Below the pieces are notes generated by a model that had not been told where the DNA came from, searched no databases, and worked only from the letters and a program-made list of their open reading frames with translations. Shown here one piece after another: positions 1 to 4,725 of a DNA stretch of 7,154 bases (the first letter of the stretch is position 1; each line of letters starts with the position of its first letter). Origin of the DNA: Methanomassiliicoccaceae archaeon (lineage in GTDB: Archaea; Thermoplasmatota; Thermoplasmata; Methanomassiliicoccales; Methanomethylophilaceae); assembly GCA_009776695.1 (NCBI GenBank), contig WRNI01000066.1:1-7154 (forward strand), read 5' to 3'. The translations under genes were made by a program, and so were the position numbers.

Positions 1-1
1 T

Positions 2-1786
2 GCGTCAGGTGTGTACACCGTATCCGGTGTGCCTGCGAATGCAAGCTTCTCGGCAACGGCGGCGGTATCAGGATACACGATAATCTCGTCACCGTCATAT
101 GTTTCCGTGACCTATAATGTAACAACCGCGGACATAGTACTGGACGCGGTCACATACACCGTAAGCGGCGAGGTCAATGACGGAAGCAGTCCGATGCCCG
201 GAGTCACTGTCTACTACGTAGTGAACGGCGTGACCGGATCGACAACAACGAATGTGTCAGGTGTGTACACCGTATCCGGTGTGCCTGCGAATGCAAGCTT
301 CTCAGCAACCGCAACGGTATCAGGTTACACAACGATAACAACACCGTCGTATGCCTCTGTCACAGGTAACATAACGACAGCCGACATAGTCCTAGACGCG
401 GTCACATATACCATAAGCGGTGAGGTCAACGACGGAACGAACCCGTTACCGGGTGTCACTGTGAATTACGTTGTGAATGGCGCAACAGGATCTACGACGA
501 CCGATGCGCTGGGTGTGTACACCGTACCCAACGTACCGGCGAACGCATCCTTCTCAGCAACGGCGACGGTATCAGGTTACACGACAATATCGTCATCGTC
601 ATATGCTTCCGTGACAGGGAACATATCGGATGCGGACATAGTATTGGATGCAAAAACGTACACAGTGTCCGGTATTGTTGAAGATCCGTTCAGCAACCCG
701 TTCGGCGACGCCGTGATCTATTACAGGATCAACGGCATACCGGGATGGACAACGTCCGCGTTTGACGGTTCGTATTCCGTCACGGTGCCGATGAACGCAA
801 GCTTCGTTGTAACGGACGTAGTCGCGGCGGGCCATATCGCCGTCGTTCCGTTACCGTCGTACATATCCGTGACATCGGACGTAACGGGCGCAGACATAAC
901 TCTTGAAGAGAAGTCATACACGGTATCGGGCGTCGTGATAGACACGGACGGCAATCTGTTCGTCGGTGTCACCGTGTTCTATGAGATCAACGGAGTTGCC
1001 GGTTCGACCACAACGGACGCCTTTGGCGCGTACTCGGTACCGAACGTGCCGATGAACGCGAGCTTCACCGCAACCGTCATGATATCAGGATACGCCGTAA
1101 CGGCGGTATCGTACGTTTCCGTGATAGATGATATAACGGACGCGGACATACTGTTGGTGAAGCTGTTCACGATAACCATCACGGTAACGTCGGATGAAGG
1201 AGGAACGTTCGAGTACATGCTGAACAACGACGGCATCTGGAGGACGCTGACCGCTGACGCATTCGGTAATTACGTGATATACAACGTACCGAAAGGAACG
1301 CAGATGGTGATAAGGGCGATCGGCGACGCAGGGGACGACGCATCATGGACCGATGACAAGGGAACAAGATCGGTCGGACCGTACGTCGTCGCTTCGCTGG
1401 ACGGTGACCTTTCGTTAGAGGTGGCGTTCCTGTCATCCGACAAGGACGAGGGAACAAGCGTATGGATGTTCCTCCTGTTCCCGCTCATCATACTGTCGCT
1501 GCTGATATTCCTGTTCTGGTGCAGAAGAACGATCGTCACCGGCATAGTCTCCGTCAACGGCGAAGGCATCGCCGGTGTTACGGTAGAATACACAATAGAC
1601 GGCGAGCCGGGAGAGCCGGTGACGACGGATGCGGACGGAAGATACGTGATATTCGTGCGCATCGACGCCGAGGTCGAGATAACGTCGGTCGCAAAGACCG
1701 GTCATTCGGTGAATGAGATGATGCCCACGATGACCATTGAGGAAAGGGTCACGGAGGTCAACTTCACCGCCTCGGAGAAGAAGTGA
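2..1786 (+). CDS. Repeat-built, membrane-anchored surface protein (5' truncated by window edge)
   Basis: The reading frame is open to the left edge (it reads Ala-Ser-Gly before the GTG at 11), so the true start lies outside the window and the 594 codons here are the C-terminal part. Numbering from the GTG at 11: a partial repeat (1-46), then four units of 84, 84, 86 and 83 residues (47-383), each opening with (V/K)xYT(V/I)SG and closing with ADI(V/T/L)L. The glycine- and threonine-rich pattern resembles carboxypeptidase-regulatory-like or Cna-B beta-sandwich domains; I cannot choose between them. Each unit carries an NASF N-glycosylation sequon, with further NIT, NVT and NIS sites. A divergent membrane-proximal domain (384-480) precedes a hydrophobic helix at 484-503 followed by CRR, which predicts a cytoplasmic C-terminus. 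Residues 507-591 form one more repeat-like domain. Likely role: adhesion or cell-envelope structure. Ligand unknown. Confidence 0.8.
   Translation, partial: ASGVYTVSGVPANASFSATAAVSGYTIISSPSYVSVTYNVTTADIVLDAVTYTVSGEVNDGSSPMPGVTVYYVVNGVTGSTTTNVSGVYTVSGVPANASFSATATVSGYTTITTPSYASVTGNITTADIVLDAVTYTISGEVNDGTNPLPGVTVNYVVNGATGSTTTDALGVYTVPNVPANASFSATATVSGYTTISSSSYASVTGNISDADIVLDAKTYTVSGIVEDPFSNPFGDAVIYYRINGIPGWTTSAFDGSYSVTVPMNASFVVTDVVAAGHIAVVPLPSYISVTSDVTGADITLEEKSYTVSGVVIDTDGNLFVGVTVFYEINGVAGSTTTDAFGAYSVPNVPMNASFTATVMISGYAVTAVSYVSVIDDITDADILLVKLFTITITVTSDEGGTFEYMLNNDGIWRTLTADAFGNYVIYNVPKGTQMVIRAIGDAGDDASWTDDKGTRSVGPYVVASLDGDLSLEVAFLSSDKDEGTSVWMFLLFPLIILSLLIFLFWCRRTIVTGIVSVNGEGIAGVTVEYTIDGEPGEPVTTDADGRYVIFVRIDAEVEITSVAKTGHSVNEMMPTMTIEERVTEVNFTASEKK
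4..1159 (+). repeat. Tandem ~252-bp coding repeats (partial unit plus four units)
   Basis: Units run 149-400 (252 bp), 401-652 (252 bp), 653-910 (258 bp) and 911-1159 (249 bp), preceded by a partial unit ending at 148. The first units are the most alike: bases 4-51 and 256-303 are identical over 48 bp at a 252-bp offset, while the units nearer the membrane helix have diverged at both DNA and protein level. Recent expansion or gene conversion at the N-terminal side, with older units next to the membrane, would give this gradient. All unit lengths are multiples of three, so unit gain or loss keeps the frame. Confidence 0.85.
1460..1519 (+). other. Transmembrane-helix-coding segment of the surface protein
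   Basis: Twenty residues starting VWMFLLFPLI and ending in LFLFW-type hydrophobics, preceded by an acidic stretch (SDKDEG) and followed at once by CRR. The positive-inside rule puts the repeats outside and the last ~88 residues in the cytoplasm. Confidence 0.85.
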
Positions 1787-1826
1787 TCCGCGGAACGGTA
1801 TAAGAGAAAAGAAACAGGTGCACAGA

Positions 1827-1880
1827 GCGCTGCGCAGCGCCGCGGGAACGGAGGGAGCTCTCTCCGTTCCCTTCATTTTA
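1827..1880 (+). terminator. Double palindrome followed by a T-rich tract, terminator-like
   Basis: Bases 1827-1840 are a perfect 14-bp palindrome (GCGCTGCGCAGCGC). Three bases later, 1844-1871 form a second near-perfect inverted repeat (left arm GGGAACGGAG, right arm CTCCGTTCCC, with GAGCTC at the centre and one G-T wobble in the extended arms). It is followed by TTCATTTTA. The position, 41 bases after the surface-gene stop and 73 before the RNase III start, suits transcript termination or 3'-end protection. Archaeal termination usually relies on U-tracts more than hairpins, so the function is inferred. Confidence 0.5.
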
Positions 1881-1913
1881 TCCGGGCCGACAGATCATTT
1901 CCGACAGGGTGAT

Positions 1914-1937
1914 GATTATATCGTTTGCATACGGTGA
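1914..1937 (+). promoter_or_regulatory. TATA-like element and Shine-Dalgarno for the RNase III gene
   Basis: GATTATAT (about 1914-1921) lies some 26 bases before the ATG at 1944. GGTGA at 1933-1937 sits 6 bases before that ATG and fits the archaeal anti-SD. The SD supports the ATG at 1944 as start. The TATA-like element is weak evidence alone. Confidence 0.4.
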
Positions 1938-1943
1938 CGTACC

Positions 1944-2483
1944 ATGGCCTTGTCCCGTGAAAGAGAGAAAGCGATACGCAAGTTCCTTGCGGCACCGCCG
2001 TTCGGAAGAAGGAACGTTCCCGCCGATCATATAGAAATGTTCAGCGCCGCACTGACGCATGACAGCTACGCGAACGAAGAAGCATCACGCAGCAGCGGAA
2101 CGCGATCCTATGAAAGACTGGAATTTCTGGGTGATGCCGTTCTTGAGCTCGCGGTATGTGAATTCATCTATTCGGACACCGAACTGAACGAGGGGGCGAT
2201 GACCGATCTCAAGAAGGACATCGTCTGCAATAAGAACATATCATTACGCGTAACGGAAGCGGGCATCGATATCGATGATTCTTTGCTTGTCGGCGAAGGT
2301 CACAAAGAGAAGAGGACAGGAAGCAACGTCATCGAGGAGAATATGCGCGCGGACGCGTTCGAAGCGGTCCTCGGCGCCGTTTATCTGCTGTACGGCATCG
2401 AAGAGGCGGAACGTATCGTACGCGAAGTTCTCATTGCGCCGATAAAGGAAAATCATGATGCATTGTGCGGCCGCCAAATTTAA
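1944..2483 (+). CDS. rnc: Ribonuclease III, catalytic domain only (no dsRNA-binding domain)
   Basis: Cleaves double-stranded RNA, by family; it would act in the cytoplasm. The 179-aa product carries the RNase III signature ERLEFLGDAVLEL at 57-69 and the second active-site motif ADAFEAVLGAVYL at 136-148. Matching to E. coli RNase III, the acidic residues are all present: E57, E60 and D64 (E38, E41, D45) and D137 and E140 (D114, E117). LTHDSYANE at 38-46 is the usual N-terminal motif, with Asp in place of the common Arg. Full RNase III is about 220-230 aa with a C-terminal dsRBD; here only ~14 residues follow the catalytic fold, and nothing dsRBD-like follows the TAA. It resembles a Mini-III layout but is longer at the N-terminus. 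The stop overlaps the TATA-like element of the next gene. RNase III is uncommon in archaea. Start chosen from the GGTGA at 1933. Confidence 0.9.
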   Translation: MALSREREKAIRKFLAAPPFGRRNVPADHIEMFSAALTHDSYANEEASRSSGTRSYERLEFLGDAVLELAVCEFIYSDTELNEGAMTDLKKDIVCNKNISLRVTEAGIDIDDSLLVGEGHKEKRTGSNVIEENMRADAFEAVLGAVYLLYGIEEAERIVREVLIAPIKENHDALCGRQI

Positions 2484-2518
2484 TATAATCGCGCAGCAGT
2501 TTGGATATCAGTGATAAA
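2474..2518 (+). promoter_or_regulatory. TATA box and leader of small gene 1 (copy A)
   Basis: CCAAATTTAATATAAT at 2474-2489 contains an archaeal TATA-like core about 36 bases before the ATG at 2519. It overlaps the RNase III stop codon (TAA 2481-2483). The following leader ends CAGTGATAAA, with AGTGAT a weak SD. The whole block is repeated at 2831-2876 before the paralogous gene with 3 substitutions and 3 indel bases, which supports it being functional. Confidence 0.65.
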
Positions 2519-2764
2519 ATGGCAACGCAATCTTTCGATGAGATGATGATCATCGACACACCCGAGAAGGCCAGAAATTTGGAGGCCGCATTCTGGGAGG
2601 CAGAAAGGAGAGGCCCCCTCAACCTCGACCATATAGATATAGAGGAAGAGCTCAGAAGAGGGAGAGAGTTTCTTAAGAACAATCCGAATTGGCTGAAAGA
2701 GGCCGCTGCTGCCGCTAAGGCCAGACTGATAGAGAGGGGCGAACTTCCTGGCAGTGATGAATAA
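2519..2764 (+). CDS. Small acidic helical protein of unknown function, paralogue A (antitoxin-like candidate)
   Basis: An 81-aa protein I cannot assign to a named family. Its first 62 residues match the gene at 2877 at 54 positions. Shared landmarks are SFDEMM (5-10), IDTPEKARNLEAAFWEAE (12-29), RGPL (31-34), IEEEL (41-45) and KNNPNWLKEA (53-62); beyond residue 62 the tails differ. It is charged and predicted helical, with no signal peptide, membrane segment, Cys pair or obvious DNA-binding motif. The ATG at 2519 was chosen over an in-frame TTG at 2501 because the paralogue starts at the equivalent ATG and the six extra codons lie inside the conserved leader. It has its own TATA-like element, so it is probably transcribed separately from RNase III. 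A role as antitoxin to the downstream GNAT is inference from size and context only. Confidence 0.8.
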   Translation: MATQSFDEMMIIDTPEKARNLEAAFWEAERRGPLNLDHIDIEEELRRGREFLKNNPNWLKEAAAAAKARLIERGELPGSDE

Positions 2765-2830
2765 CATCTTTCGAGAATGTCCCGGAAGGACACACGAGTA
2801 GCAAAAAGCGGGGTTATACTAACTGTAGCA
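2765..2830 (+). other. Spacer between the two small paralogues
   Basis: Sixty-six bases with one short inverted repeat: TGTCC (2778-2782) and GGACA (2788-2792) around a 5-base loop. No T-run follows directly, so I do not call it a terminator. It is not similar to the region preceding copy A. Confidence 0.35.
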
Positions 2831-2876
2831 CCAAATTTAATATAATTGCGAGTAGTTTGGAAATCAGTGATAAAAA
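2831..2876 (+). promoter_or_regulatory. TATA box and leader of small gene 2 (copy B)
   Basis: CCAAATTTAATATAAT at 2831-2846 is identical to copy A. The leader AGTTTGGAAATCAGTGATAA before the ATG at 2877 differs from copy A by a single base within that stretch. Start spacing is 46 bases here and 45 in copy A. Confidence 0.65.
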
Positions 2877-3125
2877 ATGGCAACGAGCTCCTTTGATGAG
2901 ATGATGGTGATAGACACCCCCGAGAAGGCCAGGAATCTGGAGGCCGCGTTCTGGGAAGCCGAGAAAAGAGGCCCCCTCAAGCTTGACCACATAGGCATCG
3001 AAGAAGAGCTCAGAGAAGGGGAAGAATTCATTAAGAACAATCCCAACTGGCTTAAAGAGGCTGTCGCAAAGGCAAGAAAATGGGCCGAGCAGAACGGAGT
3101 GGAGATCGAAGATATCTCATACTGA
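2877..3125 (+). CDS. Small acidic helical protein of unknown function, paralogue B (antitoxin-like candidate)
   Basis: An 82-aa paralogue of the gene at 2519. The aligned differences in the first 62 residues are at positions 4, 11, 30, 35, 40, 47, 49 and 52; most are conservative, but R47E and R49E reverse charge. The C-terminal tail (63-82) is unrelated to that of copy A and ends in an acidic VEIEDISY. By hand count roughly 35 of 186 nucleotides differ over the shared part, mostly at third positions, so the protein is under purifying selection and the duplication is not recent. No recognisable domain, signal or membrane segment. The GNAT gene starts 59 bases downstream, close enough for co-transcription. 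I do not recognise the family. Confidence 0.82.
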   Translation: MATSSFDEMMVIDTPEKARNLEAAFWEAEKRGPLKLDHIGIEEELREGEEFIKNNPNWLKEAVAKARKWAEQNGVEIEDISY

Positions 3126-3160
3126 TCCTTGAGAGGGATCGCTGATCGCCTCAGAGAGGC
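3124..3160 (+). repeat. Two short inverted repeats between small gene 2 and the GNAT gene
   Basis: GATCC (3124-3128) pairs with GGATC (3136-3140) over a 7-base loop and overlaps the stop codon. GCCTC (3148-3152) pairs with GAGGC (3156-3160) over a 3-base loop. Between them GATCGC occurs twice (3137-3142 and 3144-3149). Could be a weak attenuator, an operator, or chance. Confidence 0.35.
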
Positions 3161-3162
3161 AA

Positions 3163-3179
3163 TTTATAACAGGTGGTGA
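3163..3179 (+). promoter_or_regulatory. SD and TATA-like sequence before the GNAT gene
   Basis: GGTGGTGA at 3172-3179 is a strong SD five bases before the GTG at 3185, and this decides the start. TTTATAA at 3163-3169 looks like a TATA box but is too close: initiation ~25 bases downstream would fall just inside the gene. Either the GNAT is read through from small gene 2, or this element is not the promoter. Confidence 0.45.
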
Positions 3180-3184
3180 ATTAG

Positions 3185-3712
3185 GTGACCGTAAAGATAT
3201 ACAGATTACGCAGACTGATGGACGAAATGGAAAAGAACGAACTTTTGACATTGTTGTCAAAGTTCAAATGCTCCCGTAACAAGGACAGTGAATATTTTCT
3301 GAAGAAGATAGCCTTGAGACACGATTTAAGGGACATCTCGCGCACATATCTTATGATGGACGAGAATGAACAGGAGATCCTGGGATATTTCACGCTGGCC
3401 CTGAAGTGCCTCAGCATGCACAACCCAGAACTCGATCCATCCATCATAGATTCGATGAACCTGAAGGACGGGATTGCGCAAGCGTACTTGATCGGCCAGT
3501 TGGCGAGGGCTGATGACGCTGTGCCCGGTTCTGGAGGGCACATGCTCGATCGCGCTTTGAAATTGTTCTCTAAAGGCAAGGAAACGTTCGGATGCCGGAT
3601 GGTGCGCCTCGACTGCAAGGACGAATTGATCAGATACTATGAATCGCATGGTTTTCGGCATATCGGGAAGAATTACGAGAAAGACCTGAACCAGATGGCC
3701 ATTTTCATCTGA
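3185..3712 (+). CDS. GNAT-family N-acetyltransferase, toxin-type
   Basis: Predicted acetyl-CoA-dependent acetyltransferase of 175 aa, cytoplasmic. GNAT landmarks: the N-terminal segment KCSRNKDSEYFLKKIALRHD (28-47) and ISRTYLMMDE (51-60); the strand EILGYFTLALK (64-74); AYLIGQLARAD (100-110), the strand before the acetyl-CoA loop; a degenerate loop PGSGGHML (114-121) where the canonical motif is (Q/R)xxGx(G/A); the strand GCRMVRLDC (136-144); and LIRYYESHGF (148-157), the conserved helix-turn near the C-terminus. The layout with IGQLA and YYExxGF is what I recall from GNATs annotated as type II toxins, which acetylate aminoacyl-tRNA. The substrate is not shown by the sequence. Start is GTG at 3185, from the strong SD; an in-frame ATG at 3218 would remove 11 residues. 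It lies 59 bases after a small acidic protein, which suits a toxin-antitoxin arrangement, but that pairing is inference. Confidence 0.8.
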   Translation: MTVKIYRLRRLMDEMEKNELLTLLSKFKCSRNKDSEYFLKKIALRHDLRDISRTYLMMDENEQEILGYFTLALKCLSMHNPELDPSIIDSMNLKDGIAQAYLIGQLARADDAVPGSGGHMLDRALKLFSKGKETFGCRMVRLDCKDELIRYYESHGFRHIGKNYEKDLNQMAIFI

Positions 3713-3752
3713 TCGCGCAACGATGCCGATGACGGCGGCAGGATATCAGGAG

Positions 3753-3778
3753 ATGCGTTCGATGGGTTTTTAACGCAT
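3753..3778 (+). promoter_or_regulatory. TATA box of the AMP-pathway operon inside a 7-bp inverted repeat
   Basis: TTTTTAA at 3767-3773 is centred about 28 bases before the ATG at 3798. There is no SD before that ATG (CTTTCCCT), so transcription probably starts at or next to the start codon and the mRNA is leaderless. ATGCGTT (3753-3759) and AACGCAT (3772-3778) are exact inverse complements, 12 bases apart, enclosing the TATA box. A repressor bound there would block TBP/TFB. The operator role is inferred. Confidence 0.5.
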
Positions 3779-3797
3779 ACGCCCTTTTACTTTCCCT

Positions 3798-4715
3798 ATG
3801 AACGTTGACGGCACCGTCAAAGCGATAAAGGAAATGGAGATACGCGGCGCGGGACGCATAGCGAGGGCCGCCTCCGCCGCGTTATCCGAATTCGTATCGT
3901 CCAAGGAATGGAAGAACATTGATGAAATGAGGAAGGACGTTCTGAAGGCAAAAGATAAACTGATATCTTCAAGACCGACCGCCGTCTCTTTGTTAAATGC
4001 GGTTCAATACACGATGAAAGGGTTCGACGCGTCCGTTAACGTAAAGGATGCCGCGAACTTAATAATAAAGAATTCCGCGGAGTTCGTGAGCGCGTCCGAC
4101 GAAGCGGTATCTAAGATCGGTGTCATAGGATCAAGAAGAATAAAGGATAACGCGACGGTGATGACGCACTGCAACAGCAGCGCCGCCCTCGAGTGCATAA
4201 AAGAGGCGCACCGGAACGGTAAGAAAATAAAAGTTTACGCGACGGAATCGAGACCGTGGAGGCAGGGGATACTGACAGTCAACGAGCTTGCCAAGGAAGG
4301 CATAGACGTTACGCTCATCGTAGACAGCGCGGTACGTTCCGTCATGAGAAAAGTTGATATCGTTTTGGTGGGAGCGGATACGATAACGTCCAACGGCTCA
4401 GTCATAAACAAGATAGGAACATCGCAGCTTGCCCTCGCCGCGAACGAATCGAACGTCCCGTTCGTCGTCTGCAGCGAAACTTACAAGATATCGCCGCAGA
4501 CGCTCTTCGGCGATACGGTGACCATCGAGGAACGGGATATTAACGAGATAGTGAGAAAAGGCGAGGTTCACGAAAGCGTGAAAGTATTCAATCCCGTCTT
4601 TGATTCCACGCCGCCGGGATACATTGACGCCATTGTTACGGAATTGGGCATCATAAGCCCCGGCTCCGTGTACGAGATCATGATGAGGCAGTTCGGTGAT
4701 GTAACGTTCAGTTAA
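3798..4715 (+). CDS. e2b2: Ribose-1,5-bisphosphate isomerase (eIF2B-related family)
   Basis: Converts ribose-1,5-bisphosphate to ribulose-1,5-bisphosphate, the middle step of the archaeal AMP pathway, supplying RuBisCO. The 305-aa protein has the family's N-terminal RGAGRIARAA (16-25), the catalytic cysteine in THCNSSA (C125), the phosphate-binding region around ESRPWRQG (150-157) and the catalytic aspartate in VGADTITSNG (D194). The 69-residue gap between C125 and D194 equals that of the published Thermococcus kodakarensis pair (Cys133 and Asp202). The same superfamily includes methylthioribose-1-phosphate isomerase and eIF2B alpha/beta/delta subunits; the genes next door (RuBisCO, AMP phosphorylase) settle the choice. 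First gene of a three-gene operon, probably on a leaderless message. The next start is 10 bases after the stop. Confidence 0.93.
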   Translation: MNVDGTVKAIKEMEIRGAGRIARAASAALSEFVSSKEWKNIDEMRKDVLKAKDKLISSRPTAVSLLNAVQYTMKGFDASVNVKDAANLIIKNSAEFVSASDEAVSKIGVIGSRRIKDNATVMTHCNSSAALECIKEAHRNGKKIKVYATESRPWRQGILTVNELAKEGIDVTLIVDSAVRSVMRKVDIVLVGADTITSNGSVINKIGTSQLALAANESNVPFVVCSETYKISPQTLFGDTVTIEERDINEIVRKGEVHESVKVFNPVFDSTPPGYIDAIVTELGIISPGSVYEIMMRQFGDVTFS

Positions 4716-4721
4716 GGTGAG
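4714..4721 (+). promoter_or_regulatory. Shine-Dalgarno deciding the RuBisCO start
   Basis: AAGGTGAG at 4714-4721 overlaps the stop of the isomerase gene and lies four bases before the ATG at 4726. It favours that ATG over the in-frame GTG at 4717, which is inside the SD itself. Confidence 0.7.
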
Positions 4722-4725
4722 AAAG

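Noticed and set aside
11..13. GTG as the true start of the surface protein
   Set aside because: It is inside a repeat unit, identical in context to an internal position 252 bases later, and the frame is open to the window edge.
149..652. CRISPR-like array suggested by regular repeats
   Set aside because: The repeats are 252 bp, fully coding and without unique spacers.
1433..1876. Antisense open frame over the end of the surface gene and the palindromes
   Set aside because: Arg-rich, low-complexity translation without a motif, opposite a clear membrane-helix-coding region.
2501..2518. TTG start adding six residues to small gene 1
   Set aside because: The codons fall inside the conserved leader, and the paralogue starts at the equivalent ATG.
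2431..2883. Antisense open frames opposite the small paralogues
   Set aside because: They appear twice only because the sense genes are duplicated; the sense frames show third-position variation with protein conservation, the antisense ones do not.
3798..4715. Methylthioribose-1-phosphate isomerase or eIF2B subunit
   Set aside because: The Cys/Asp catalytic pair and spacing fit the ribose-1,5-bisphosphate isomerase, and its neighbours are the other two pathway enzymes.
4717..4719. GTG as start of RuBisCO
   Set aside because: It is part of the Shine-Dalgarno AAGGTGAG; the ATG at 4726 has ideal spacing.
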